A DNA stretch of 64,000 nt from Streptomyces sp. CB02009 (GTDB lineage: Bacteria > Actinomycetota > Actinomycetes > Streptomycetales > Streptomycetaceae): assembly GCF_001905825.1 (NCBI RefSeq), contig NZ_LIVV01000001.1, positions 599,299 through 663,298 on the forward strand, in the 5' to 3' direction. The notes below the pieces were generated by a model. It saw only the letters and a program-made list of their open reading frames with translations. It was not told the DNA's origin and searched no databases. This document shows positions 19,489-27,801 of the stretch, piece after piece; the stretch's first letter is position 1, and each line of letters begins with the position of its first letter. The translations under genes and the position numbers were made by a program.

Positions 19489-20133
19489 CTAGCCGTTTTC
19501 CTGCCCCGTAAACGTCGGCCCGCCCGGGTCCCCGTGACCGGGGCCTCCGGAGCCGTCCTGGTCGCCGTCGGAGAGGAGTGCGCCGAAGAGGGCCCTGTAG
19601 TGGGCCATCGCCGCGTCCAGCTGCTCGGTGGTGGCCCGGTGCGCGGCGGCCAGCAGGCCGATCTCGTGGGCCTCCCGGTAGTGCTCCAGGGCGCGGCCGT
19701 GCTCCACGGGCAGATCGCGGGTCCGCTGCTCGAAATCCTCCGTGGGGAAGCCGCGCTCCCGCATGAGGACGCTCACCAGCCGGTCCGCGTCGTGGACCGC
19801 CGCCTCCGGCCGGTCGGCGAACTGCGCCCGCACGCCCTGCCACTCCCGGACATAGCGCTCCCGCACGTGCTCCGGCAGGGGGCGGGAGTCGACGGCGTCG
19901 TGCTGTTCCTCCGGCCCGCGGCGCTCGCTCGACCGGTGCCGGCGCCGACGGACCAGCGCGGACGCCGACGCGATCAGGACGATCAGCACCACGGCCGAGA
20001 TAAACCACGGGCGTACACCCGGGTCCCGACGTACGCCGAAACCGCGGGAGCACGTCAGGACCCGGGCGGCGGCCCGCCCCCGGGCGTCCCGCGCGCCGCT
20101 TCGCACAGGTTGTCGGATACTGGTTCCGACCAC
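19489..20133 (-). CDS. Membrane-anchored protein of unknown function
   Basis: About 170-215 residues, depending on start. A single N-terminal membrane segment (WFISAVVLIVLIASASALV) and a basic stop-transfer RRRRHR precede a soluble helical domain with REWQGVRAQFADRPEAAV, HDADRLVSVLMRERGFP and HGRALEHYREAHEIGLLAAA. I have seen this domain in many Streptomyces secreted or membrane proteins, but it has no known role. The start is uncertain; GTG at 20133 is provisional, as codons nearer the membrane segment lack standard starts. Confidence 0.6.
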   Translation of the reverse strand: MVGTSIRQPVRSGARDARGRAAARVLTCSRGFGVRRDPGVRPWFISAVVLIVLIASASALVRRRRHRSSERRGPEEQHDAVDSRPLPEHVRERYVREWQGVRAQFADRPEAAVHDADRLVSVLMRERGFPTEDFEQRTRDLPVEHGRALEHYREAHEIGLLAAAHRATTEQLDAAMAHYRALFGALLSDGDQDGSGGPGHGDPGGPTFTGQENG

Positions 20134-20193
20134 CCCTCCCTCGCCCGCAGCGGGCCGGGGCAGCGGGTGGACCGACGTGTGGCAGGAGGGTTC

Positions 20194-20472
20194 ATGCTCA
20201 TCAGCCATGTCTTCGAGGATCGCGTCCTGCACGTGACTCTCCTGCGCGACCTCGATGTCACCGGCCGTGCGGCCGTCGCCCTGCACATCGAGACACTCCT
20301 TGCCGCCCATGGCCCACGGCATGTCCGGATACAGCTGCCCACGTCCGACCCCTCCCCGGCCTCACTCAGCGTGCTCGCCCGCGCCCGCCGCCTCTGCGAG
20401 GGCCTGGGGACACCGCTGACGGTCGTCGGACCCATCCGCGTGGCCCCGCACGCGCGGCCCGCGGCGGCCTAG
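20194..20472 (+). CDS. STAS-like (anti-anti-sigma factor-like) small protein
   Basis: Encodes 92 residues: VFEDRVLHVTLLRDLDVTGR opens a STAS-like fold, then helix AALHIETLLAAHGP, strand HVRIQLPT and a second helix ending ARRLCEGLGTPLTVVG. STAS proteins bind anti-sigma kinases in stress signalling. The usual phosphorylatable Ser/Thr position is not clear, so it may be non-switching. ATG 20194 follows GGAGG. Confidence 0.6.
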   Translation: MLISHVFEDRVLHVTLLRDLDVTGRAAVALHIETLLAAHGPRHVRIQLPTSDPSPASLSVLARARRLCEGLGTPLTVVGPIRVAPHARPAAA

Positions 20473-20488
20473 CCCCACCGAGCCCCGC

Positions 20489-22375
20489 TCACGAGGTGCG
20501 GTCGCCCGGACCGCCGCGGCGCAGCGCGTCGATGACGCTCGCGTCGTCGACAGTGGACGGCACGGGCTCGTCGAGGCCGTCGGCGATGCCGCGCATCGTC
20601 TTGCGGAGGATCTTTCCCGAGCGGGTCTTGGGCAGGGCGGCCACGACCGCCACGTCCTTGAGGGAGGCGACGGCGCCGATCCGTTCGCGCACCAGCCGGA
20701 CGAGTTCGGCCTCCACCTCGCCCGGCTCGCGGGCGGTGCCGGCCTTCAGGACGACGAAGCCCCGCGGCACCTGCCCCTTGAGGGCGTCGGCGACGCCGAT
20801 GACCGCGCACTCGGCCACGTCGGGATGGGCGGCCAGGGCCTCCTCCATGCTGCCCGTGGACAGCCGGTGGCCCGCGACGTTGATGACGTCGTCGGTGCGG
20901 CCCATCACGAAGACGTACCCGTCGTCGTCGATGTGCCCGCTGTCGCCCGTGAGGTAGTAGCCGTCGTAGGCGGACAGGTAGGAGGAGAGGTAGCGCTCGT
21001 CGTCCTTCCAGAGGGTGGTGAGCGCTCCGGGCGGCAGCGGCAGCCTGACCACGATCGCGCCGTCGACGCCCGCGGGCACCGGCTTCCCCGCGGCGTCGAG
21101 GACGCGGACGTCCCAGCCGGGCAGCGGGCGGGTGGGGGAGCCGGGTTTGACGGGGGCGGCCTCGATGCCGACCGGGTTGGCGACGATGGGCCAGCCCGTC
21201 TCGGTCTGCCACCAGTGGTCGATCACCGGGACGTCCAGGAGGGCGCTCGCCCAGCGGTAGGTCTCGGGGTCGAGGCGCTCGCCGGCGAGGAACAGGTAGC
21301 GCAGGCGGGAGAGGTCGTGGTCGGCGGCACGTGCTCCCTCCGGGTCCTCCTTGCGGATCGCCCGGAAGGCCGTGGGCGCCGTGAACATGGTCTTGACGCC
21401 GTAGTCGGCCGCCACGCGCCAGAACTGCCCCGCGTCCGGTGTGCCGACCGGCTTGCCCTCGTACAGGACGGTCGTGGCGCCGGCCAGCAGCGGCCCGTAG
21501 ACGATGTACGAATGACCGACGACCCAGCCGACATCGGATCCGGTGAACATCGTCTCGCCGGGTCCGATGTCGTACACGGCGCCCATCGACCAGTGCAGGG
21601 CGACCGCGTAACCGCCGCAGTCACGCACCACTCCCTTGGGCTTCCCGGTCGTCCCGGAGGTGTAGAGGATGTACAGGGGATCGTTCGCCGACATGGGAAC
21701 GCATGCGGCCGGCGGTGCGGCGGCCACCAGGTCGGCCCAGTCGAGGTCGTCGGGTCCCAACTCGGCCGGGGTCTGCGGACGTTGCAGGATCACGCTCTTC
21801 TCGGGCTTGTGGGAGGCGAGTTCGACGGCCCGGTCGAGCAGTGGCTTGTACGGGATGACCCGCTTGCCCTCGATGCCGCAGGAGGCGGAGACGACCACCT
21901 TGGGCGTGGCGTCGTCGATGCGGAGCGCCAGCTCGCGCGGGGCGAACCCGCCGAAGACGACCGAGTGGACCGCGCCGATCCGGGCGCAGGCCAGCATCGC
22001 GACGGCCGCCTCGGGAACCATCGGCAGGTAGATCACGACCCGGTCGCCGCGTCCCACGCCGAGCTGGGCGAGCGCCCCGGCGAAGGCCGCCACCTCGTCC
22101 CTCAGCCGCGCGTAGCTGTACGTGCGCAGGGTGCCGGTGACGGGGGAGTCGTGGACGAGCGCGGGCTGGTCGCCGCGGCCGGCTTCGACGTGCCGGTCGA
22201 GCGCGTTGAAGCAGACGTTGAGCCGTCCGTCGGGAAACCAGCGGTGGAAGGGGGCGCCCGAGGAGTCCAAGGCCCGTCGCGGGGCGACGTCCCAGTCGAT
22301 GCCCTCGGCGGCGCCGAGCCAGAAGGCCTCGGGGTCGTCCATGCTGGCGCGGAAGACATCCTCGTACATTCCCAT
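20489..22375 (-). CDS. Acetyl/propionyl-CoA synthetase (PrpE-like)
   Basis: Encodes 628 residues. An ANL-family ligase that activates short-chain acids to acyl-CoA through an acyl-adenylate. The P-loop YILYTSGTTGKPKG is at about 230-243, the A8 hinge GYYLTGDSGHIDDDGYVFVMG near 475, and the catalytic lysine in PKTRSGKILRKTMR near 593. The opening YEDVFRASMDDPEAFWLGAA and the overall pattern fit propionyl-CoA synthetase better than AcsA, though acetate use is also plausible. The ATG at 22375 follows GAGGAG by 6 bases. It complements the glyoxylate-shunt genes 8 kb away. Confidence 0.9.
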   Translation of the reverse strand: MGMYEDVFRASMDDPEAFWLGAAEGIDWDVAPRRALDSSGAPFHRWFPDGRLNVCFNALDRHVEAGRGDQPALVHDSPVTGTLRTYSYARLRDEVAAFAGALAQLGVGRGDRVVIYLPMVPEAAVAMLACARIGAVHSVVFGGFAPRELALRIDDATPKVVVSASCGIEGKRVIPYKPLLDRAVELASHKPEKSVILQRPQTPAELGPDDLDWADLVAAAPPAACVPMSANDPLYILYTSGTTGKPKGVVRDCGGYAVALHWSMGAVYDIGPGETMFTGSDVGWVVGHSYIVYGPLLAGATTVLYEGKPVGTPDAGQFWRVAADYGVKTMFTAPTAFRAIRKEDPEGARAADHDLSRLRYLFLAGERLDPETYRWASALLDVPVIDHWWQTETGWPIVANPVGIEAAPVKPGSPTRPLPGWDVRVLDAAGKPVPAGVDGAIVVRLPLPPGALTTLWKDDERYLSSYLSAYDGYYLTGDSGHIDDDGYVFVMGRTDDVINVAGHRLSTGSMEEALAAHPDVAECAVIGVADALKGQVPRGFVVLKAGTAREPGEVEAELVRLVRERIGAVASLKDVAVVAALPKTRSGKILRKTMRGIADGLDEPVPSTVDDASVIDALRRGGPGDRTS

Positions 22376-22694
22376 CGCGGACTCCTCTTGTCGCGTCGGG
22401 GTTCCAACGCCGTGGGGTCGGGCTGCGGTTGCGGCCTCCGTGAAGGCCGGGCGGTGCGGTGATCGGCGGGGCGTGGCGGACCACGCACACCGTATGTCCG
22501 CGGTCCGCGGTCTGCGACCGTGACCGACCGGGCGGCGAGTCACGGCCTCCCGAAGCCGAAGCCGAAGCCGAAGCCGAAGCCGAAGCCGAAGCCGAAGCCG
22601 AAGCCGAAGCCGAAGCCGAAGAGGGCCGGCGGGCCGCCGGGCCGGCGAGCGGGACGACGTGATGCGTGCCACTGTCGGGTCACTCCGGGCCGGA
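22376..22694. other. Upstream region between acyl-CoA synthetase and ComB-like gene
   Basis: The gap between divergent genes. It contains the (GAAGCC) hexamer array at 22552-22620; no gene is supported. A plus-strand ORF across the array would encode an Ala-Glu repeat but lacks a credible start or domain. Confidence 0.6.
22552..22620. repeat. Hexanucleotide tandem repeat (GAAGCC)x11.5
   Basis: Sixty-nine bases of perfect GAAGCC units between the divergent starts of the acyl-CoA synthetase and ComB-like genes. A perfect array of this length suggests recent slippage-driven expansion. Confidence 0.95.
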
Positions 22695-22708
22695 CATGAT
22701 CGATCATG
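22695..22708. promoter_or_regulatory. Perfect 14-bp palindrome at the ComB-like gene start
   Basis: CATGATCGATCATG is a perfect palindrome ending 5 bases before the ATG at 22714. An upstream in-frame ATG lies within it. Candidate operator, or coincidence. Confidence 0.35.
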
Positions 22709-22713
22709 ACGGG

Positions 22714-23415
22714 ATGGACGCTCGTTTCCTTGGTATCGCGGAGATAGCCGAACCCCCGTCCGTGGCGGTCGTGATCGACGTCATGCGGGCCTACACGGTC
22801 GCCGCCTGGGCCTTCGCCCGCGGCGCGGAGAAGATCGTTCTCGCCGAGTCGCAGGACGACGCCCTGGCGCTGAAGGCCCGTCACCCGGACTGGGTGGCAC
22901 TCAAGGACGGCGCTCCCGCGCCCGGCTTCGACGCCGTCAACTCGCCGGGGCTGCTGCGGTCCGTGGACCTGGGCGGACGGACCGTCGTGCAGAAGACCAC
23001 GGCCGGGACGGTCGGCGCCCTCGCGGTCAAGGACGCGTCGCTCGTGCTGTGCGCCGGCTTCGTGGTGGCCGAGGCGACGGCCCGGACGCTGCGGGCGCGC
23101 GGCTGCGACGACGTCACGTTCGTGGTCACGGGCGAGGACGGTCGGGCCGACGAGGACCTGGCGTGCGCGCAGTACATCGCCCGGAGGGCGACCGGGACGG
23201 CGACGGACGCGGCCGCGTTCCTCCGCCGCGGCGCCGCGTCGCGCGCCGCCGCCGAACTGACGGAGGGTGTGCGCGAGGGGGCGCACCCGGACGACGTCGC
23301 CCTCTGCCTCGAACTGGACCGTTTCCCCTTCGCCATGGTGGCGGCCACGGAGGACGGGCTCATGGTCCTCCGCTCCCACGGGGTGCCCGCGCCCGGGGAA
23401 ACGGCCGCGGTCTGA
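22714..23415 (+). CDS. 2-phosphosulfolactate phosphatase family protein (ComB-like)
   Basis: Encodes 233 residues. ComB in methanogens dephosphorylates 2-phosphosulfolactate in coenzyme M synthesis. Actinobacterial homologues have no established substrate. Family features include [19 protein letters not shown] near the start, [20 protein letters not shown] and [16 protein letters not shown] 22714 or in-frame ATG 22696 could start it; neither has a strong ribosome site. Monocistronic. Confidence 0.8.
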   Translation: MDARFLGIAEIAEPPSVAVVIDVMRAYTVAAWAFARGAEKIVLAESQDDALALKARHPDWVALKDGAPAPGFDAVNSPGLLRSVDLGGRTVVQKTTAGTVGALAVKDASLVLCAGFVVAEATARTLRARGCDDVTFVVTGEDGRADEDLACAQYIARRATGTATDAAAFLRRGAASRAAAELTEGVREGAHPDDVALCLELDRFPFAMVAATEDGLMVLRSHGVPAPGETAAV

Positions 23416-23582
23416 CCGCCGGAGAGACCCCGGGCGACCGGAAGATCATCACATCGGAGTAACAAGATCGGATCAGTGGGTGTAGGTGGGGGTGTGTCGG
23501 GGGAAGACCTGTGTGGCACCCGTGGAAGGGCGTCGCGACGGCCCCACCCCGGACCGTCGCCGGACTGACCAGAAGGACGAGC

Positions 23583-23786
23583 ATGGCCAGCGGCACCGTG
23601 AAGTGGTTCAACTCCGAGAAGGGCTTCGGCTTCATCGCCCAGGACGGCGGCGGACCGGACGTCTTCGCCCACTACTCCAACATCTCGGGCAACGGATACC
23701 GCGAGCTGACCGAGGGCGAGGCCGTGACGTTCGACATCACCCAGGGCCAGAAGGGTCCGCAGGCGGAGAACATCGTCCGGGGCTGA
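23583..23786 (+). CDS. Cold-shock protein (CspA family)
   Basis: Encodes 67 residues. A single-domain OB-fold RNA/DNA chaperone with RNP1 KGFGFI (13-18) and RNP2 VFAHY (27-31). It opens [18 protein letters not shown], nearly the family consensus. ATG 23583 follows AGAAGGACG. A leader of more than 100 bases, with a cytosine-free G/T-rich tract (about 23474-23494), precedes it. A strong hairpin follows at 23839. Confidence 0.95.
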   Translation: MASGTVKWFNSEKGFGFIAQDGGGPDVFAHYSNISGNGYRELTEGEAVTFDITQGQKGPQAENIVRG

Positions 23787-23838
23787 GCTCCGGGGCCCGC
23801 TGCGGCGGGCTTGTCTCCCTCCTGACGGCGACCCGCTG

Positions 23839-23873
23839 TCGACGGCGCCCGCACCTCGTGCGGGCGCCGTCGA
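23839..23873 (+). terminator. Terminator hairpin after the cold-shock gene
   Basis: Perfect stem of at least 14 bp, GACGGCGCCCGCAC / GTGCGGGCGCCGTC, with a 3-base loop, 53 bases past the stop. It lies between convergent genes and may act on both strands. Confidence 0.8.
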
Positions 23874-23916
23874 GGTGTCGTGGCCTTCCCGGGTGCGGGC
23901 CCGCCGGCCGGCACCC

Positions 23917-24717
23917 TCAGAGGGATCCGACGGCCCGCGCGGCGTAGAAGACGCCGATCGCGGCCGCGAGTGCGCCGAGCAGCAGGCGCAGCGCCCTCTC
24001 GGGCAGCCGGGGCTGGAGGCGGGCGCCGAGGTAGCCGCCGGCCAGCCCGCCGAGCCCGCACGCCAGACCGAGCCACCAGTCGGGGGCGATGTCGCCGGAA
24101 CCGGCCAGGGACAGCAGAACGAAGGCGGCCGCACCGACGAGGGAGGTCGCGAACGTGGCGGCGAGCGCGGCCGGTGCCACCCGGCTCATGGGCATGCCCC
24201 GGGCGGCCAGGATCGGCCCGAGCAGCGAGCCGCCGCCGATGCCGTAGATCCCGCCGAACACCCCCACCGCCACGGCCAGTGCGGTGAGCACCGCCGGGCG
24301 CGGTTCCCCCGGTGGGGCGGCAGAGGCCCGGGTACGGCGCGCGGGGGCGAGCGTGCGGGCGCACAGCCAGAGTCCGAGCGGCAGCAGGAGCACCGCGACC
24401 AGCACCTGGAAGACCTCCGGGCCCGGGAGGGCGTGGACGCGGATCACGGCACCGAGGACGACGCCCGGCAGGGTTCCAGCGATCAGACGCCGGGTCAGAG
24501 GGCCCCGCAGCGTGCCGTCGCGGCGGTAGCGCCACAGGGCGCCGGGTCCGGCCACCACGTTGTACAGGAGGTTGGTCGGAGTGACCGCGGGGTTCGGAAC
24601 GCCGAAGACGCTCAGATGGACCGGAAGCAGGAACACCGCCCCGGACACGCCGACCGGCGCGGTCACCACCGCGATCAGCAGCCCGGCGACCAGGCCCGCC
24701 CCCACCGTCCAGTCCAC
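23917..24717 (-). CDS. TauE/SafE-family (sulfite exporter-type) permease
   Basis: Encodes 266 residues, with seven to eight predicted membrane segments in two homologous halves. The first half has GVSGAVFLLPVHLSVFGVP with PTNLLYNVVAGPGAL; the second has GVFGGIYGIGGGSLLGPILA. The family moves sulfite, sulfonates or related anions across the plasma membrane. GTG 24717 is the likely start. The substrate is not identifiable here. Confidence 0.85.
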   Translation of the reverse strand: MDWTVGAGLVAGLLIAVVTAPVGVSGAVFLLPVHLSVFGVPNPAVTPTNLLYNVVAGPGALWRYRRDGTLRGPLTRRLIAGTLPGVVLGAVIRVHALPGPEVFQVLVAVLLLPLGLWLCARTLAPARRTRASAAPPGEPRPAVLTALAVAVGVFGGIYGIGGGSLLGPILAARGMPMSRVAPAALAATFATSLVGAAAFVLLSLAGSGDIAPDWWLGLACGLGGLAGGYLGARLQPRLPERALRLLLGALAAAIGVFYAARAVGSL

Positions 24718-24885
24718 CCGGCTCCCCGTTCCGCCTCCGCCGCCGCCCGGACAGTACCGGGCCGTGTCCGCGGGCGGTCGTCCAGGGGCCCGGCGGTAAC
24801 GTGATGTTCATACGTCGACGCACGGCGCACCCGGTGCCCTGCCCGCGGGCGGGCCGCGGAGAGGGCCGGTCGGTAGGCTCGCCGT

Positions 24886-25251
24886 ATGGTCCAGAGCAAC
24901 GCTGAAGACGTCGACGGATACCTGGCCGAGGTGCCCGCGCCCCGGCAGGAGGCGCTGCGGCGGCTGCGGGAGCTGTGCCGGGAGGAACTGGCCGGCTTCA
25001 CGGAGTCGATGGCGTACGGCATGCCGGTCTACGAGCGGGACGGCAGCGCCGAGATCGCCTTCGCCGGCCAGAAGCAGTACATCTCCTTCTAGCTGATGCG
25101 CGGCGACGTCCGTGAGGCCTTCGCGGAGCGGCTCGCGGGGGAGGACATGGGCAAGGGCTGCCTGCGGTTCAGGAAGCCCGAGCGGATCGACTTCGCTCTG
25201 GTCTGCGACCTCCTGAGGGCCACCGCGGTCCGCCCCGGCACGGTCTGCTGA
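24886..25251 (+). pseudogene. DUF1801 protein interrupted by an in-frame TAG
   Basis: Reads as a normal DUF1801 (YdhG-like) protein from ATG 24886: VDGYLAEVPAPRQEALRRL, ESMAYGMPVYER, FAGQKQYISF. A TAG at 25090-25092 (codon 69) interrupts it, and the same frame resumes as LMRGDVREAFAERLAGEDMG, CLRFRKPERIDFALVCDLLR, with a natural stop at 25249-25251. An aromatic residue (often Tyr) is expected at the stop, so one TAC/TAT-to-TAG change explains it. Both sides remain well conserved, so the mutation is recent, a sequencing error, or read through. Confidence 0.85.
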
Positions 25252-25254
25252 CCC

Positions 25255-25626
25255 TCAGCGCGTCGCCGCGGCCGCGTCGGTCACGCCGAGGCGGAGGTGC
25301 TCCACGTGGTAGAGCGCCTGGTCGAGGAGGCCCGCGACGTGGTCGTCGTGCAGCGCGTAGACGACGGAGCGGCCCTCGCGGGTGCCGGTGACGAGGCCGA
25401 GGTTGCGCAGCAGGCGCAACTGGTGGGAGCAGGCGGACTGCTCCATGCCCGCGGCCGCCGCCAGTTCGGTCGCCGCGCACGGTCCTTCGCGCAGCCGGGC
25501 CAGGATCAGCAGCCGCGACGGGGTCGACAGCGCCTGGAGCGTGGTGGCGACCTGCTGGGCGTTCTCGGGGGTCAGACGGGTGCGCGGTGCCGCGCTGCTG
25601 TCCGGTGCGTTCACTCCGTGGCCCAT
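25255..25626 (-). CDS. ArsR/SmtB-family metal-sensing repressor
   Basis: Encodes 123 residues: a winged helix (about 25-92, with PSRLLILARLREGPCAATEL and ACSHQLRLLRNLGLVTG). Its last helix carries D94-x-H96-x10-H107-x2-H110, the classic alpha-5 metal site of SmtB/CzrA/NmtR-type sensors for Zn, Co or Ni. It is divergent from a P1B-4 metal ATPase, with a palindromic operator between, so it almost certainly represses that pump until metal binds. The ATG at 25626 is preferred; an ATG three codons upstream exists. Confidence 0.92.
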   Translation of the reverse strand: MGHGVNAPDSSAAPRTRLTPENAQQVATTLQALSTPSRLLILARLREGPCAATELAAAAGMEQSACSHQLRLLRNLGLVTGTREGRSVVYALHDDHVAGLLDQALYHVEHLRLGVTDAAAATR

Positions 25627-25648
25627 GGGTGCCATCCTACGGAAGCCC

Positions 25649-25672
25649 ATACATGAATGGATGTTCAAGTAT
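25649..25672. promoter_or_regulatory. SmtB-type operator between arsR and the metal ATPase
   Basis: A 24-bp imperfect palindrome with outer arms ATAC/GTAT and inner TGAA/TTCA (ATACATGAAT, GG, then ATGTTCAAGTAT). It resembles the 12-2-12 operators of this repressor family and lies between the two divergent starts. Confidence 0.75.
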
Positions 25673-25721
25673 TCCTGTATGGTGGGGCGTACGACACCTC
25701 CCGTGAAGGACTCCCCCCGCC

Positions 25722-27794
25722 ATGGCCTCCACCCTGACCGCGGCCGCACGGCCCTCCGCCGGACACCGGTCCGTCCGTCGCCGCACCCGCGTCCTGGCCC
25801 TGCCGGAGGCCCGCTGGGCGCTGGCCTCCCTGGTGCTGTTCCTCGTCGGGCTTCCCCTCGAGCTGCTCGGCGCCCCCGCGTGGACGTCGGGGCCGCTCTT
25901 CGCCGCCACCTACCTCACCGGCGGCTGGGAACCGGCGCGGGAGGGCCTCAAGGCCCTCAGGGGCAGGACCCTGGACGTCGACCTGCTCATGGTGGTCGCC
26001 GCCCTCGGCGCCGCCGCCATCGGACAGGTGCTCGACGGAGCGCTCCTGATCGTCATCTTCGCGACCTCCGGCGCGCTGGAGGCGGTGGCCACCGCCCGTA
26101 CCGCCGACTCGGTACGCGGCCTGCTCGACCTCGCCCCCGCCACCGCGACCCGGCTCCTCGGCGACGGCGTGGAGGAGACGGTCGCGACCGCCGAACTCGC
26201 GGTCGGGGACGTCGTCGTGATCCGGCCGGGGGAGCGGATCGGGGCCGACGGCCGGGTCCTGGCGGGGGCGAGCGAGGTCGACCAGGCCACCATCACGGGG
26301 GAGCCGCTGCCCGTGGTCAAGGAGCCCGGCGCCGAGGTCTTCGCCGGTACCCTCAACGGCACCGGCGCGCTCCGTGTCGAGGTCGGGCGCGACCCCTCGG
26401 AATCGGTGATCGCCCGGATCGTCCGGATGGTCGAGGAGGCCTCCGGGACCAAGGCTCCCACGCAGCTCTTCATCGAGAAGGTCGAACAGCGTTACTCGCT
26501 CGGCATGGTGGTGGCCACCCTCGCGGTGTTCTTCGTCCCCCTCGCGTGCGGTGCCGGGCCGACCGACGCCCTGCTGCGCGCGATGACCTTCATGATCGTC
26601 GCCTCGCCGTGCGCCGTGGTGCTCGCCACCATGCCGCCGCTGCTCTCCGCCCTCGCCAACGCCGGCCGGCACGGCGTCCTGGTGAAGTCCGCCGTCGTCA
26701 TGGAACGGCTCGGCCTCGTCGACACCGTGGCCCTCGACAAGACGGGCACGCTGACCGAGGGCACCCCGCGCGTCACCGCCGTCCGCCCCGTCCCCGGCGG
26801 CGGCGACGTGGACGAGGACCGGCTCCTCGCCCTCGCGGCGGCTGCCGAGCACCCCAGCGAGCACCCGCTGGCCCGCGCCGTCGTCCTCGCGGCCCGCGCG
26901 CGAGGCCATCGGCTCCTGCCCGCCGAGGACTTCACGTCCACCCCCGGCGTCGGCGTCACCGCCACCGTCGACGGAGACACGGTCGAGGTCGGCGCCCCCG
27001 CCCGACTCCTGCACCGGGCCGGCGACCCGCGCACCGCCCGCGCCGCCGCCGTGGCCGCGACCCTCGCGGCCGCCCTGGAGGCGGACGGACACACCGCGGT
27101 CCTGGTCAAGCTCAACGGCATGCCCGTCGGCGTCCTCGGCGTCGCGGACCGGCTGCGCCCGGACGCCGCCAGCACCGTCGCCGCCCTGGCCGGGCTGACC
27201 GGCACCGCGCCGACGCTGCTCACCGGGGACAACCCGCGCGCCGCCGCCCGCCTCGCCGCCGATGTCGGCATCACCGACGTACGGGCCGGACTCCTGCCCC
27301 AGGACAAGGTCGCCGCCGTCCAGGAGTGGGAGCGGGCCGGACGCAGGGTCCTGGTGATCGGGGACGGCGTCAACGACGCGCCCGCACTGGCCGCGGCCCA
27401 CACCGGCATCGCCATGGGCCGCGCGGGCTCCGACCTCGCTCTGGAGACGGCGGACGCGGTGATCGTCCGGGACGAACTGGCCACCGTCCCCGCGGTCGTC
27501 GCACTCTCCCGTCGCGCCCGCGGCCTGGTCGTGCAGAACCTGGTCATCGCCGGAGCGTTCATCGCCGGCCTGGTGCTCTGGGACCTCGCGGGCACGCTGC
27601 CGCTGCCGCTCGGCGTCCTCGGCCACGAGGGCTCCACGGTGCTGGTCGGCCTCAACGGGCTGCGCCTCCTCCGGGAGGCAGCCTGGCAGCGCGCGGCCGC
27701 GACCGCGACGTCGACAGCCGGGTCCGCACCCGCAGGGACCGGGCCCGCAGGCACGGGGCCGGACTGCACCGGGCCTGCCGGAACAGCAGCCTGA
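25722..27794 (+). CDS. P1B-4-type metal-exporting ATPase (CtpD/CoaT-like)
   Basis: Encodes 690 residues, a heavy-metal P-type ATPase. The phosphorylation site DKTGTLTEG is near 339, TITGEPLP near 190 and GDGVNDAPAL near 547. The membrane metal site is SPC (about 295-297) rather than CPC, and the last membrane segment has HEGST (about 635). SPC plus HEGS/T marks subgroup P1B-4, which exports Co2+, Fe2+ or related ions. There is no N-terminal metal-binding domain, also typical. The C-terminal tail is a degenerate Ala-Gly-Thr-Pro repeat. Confidence 0.92.
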   Translation: MASTLTAAARPSAGHRSVRRRTRVLALPEARWALASLVLFLVGLPLELLGAPAWTSGPLFAATYLTGGWEPAREGLKALRGRTLDVDLLMVVAALGAAAIGQVLDGALLIVIFATSGALEAVATARTADSVRGLLDLAPATATRLLGDGVEETVATAELAVGDVVVIRPGERIGADGRVLAGASEVDQATITGEPLPVVKEPGAEVFAGTLNGTGALRVEVGRDPSESVIARIVRMVEEASGTKAPTQLFIEKVEQRYSLGMVVATLAVFFVPLACGAGPTDALLRAMTFMIVASPCAVVLATMPPLLSALANAGRHGVLVKSAVVMERLGLVDTVALDKTGTLTEGTPRVTAVRPVPGGGDVDEDRLLALAAAAEHPSEHPLARAVVLAARARGHRLLPAEDFTSTPGVGVTATVDGDTVEVGAPARLLHRAGDPRTARAAAVAATLAAALEADGHTAVLVKLNGMPVGVLGVADRLRPDAASTVAALAGLTGTAPTLLTGDNPRAAARLAADVGITDVRAGLLPQDKVAAVQEWERAGRRVLVIGDGVNDAPALAAAHTGIAMGRAGSDLALETADAVIVRDELATVPAVVALSRRARGLVVQNLVIAGAFIAGLVLWDLAGTLPLPLGVLGHEGSTVLVGLNGLRLLREAAWQRAAATATSTAGSAPAGTGPAGTGPDCTGPAGTAA

Positions 27795-27801
27795 GGAGGC
27801 G

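Noticed and set aside
22459..22662. Ala-Glu repeat protein encoded over the GAAGCC array
   Set aside because: No ribosome site, no domain, and the frame exists only because the repeat lacks stops.
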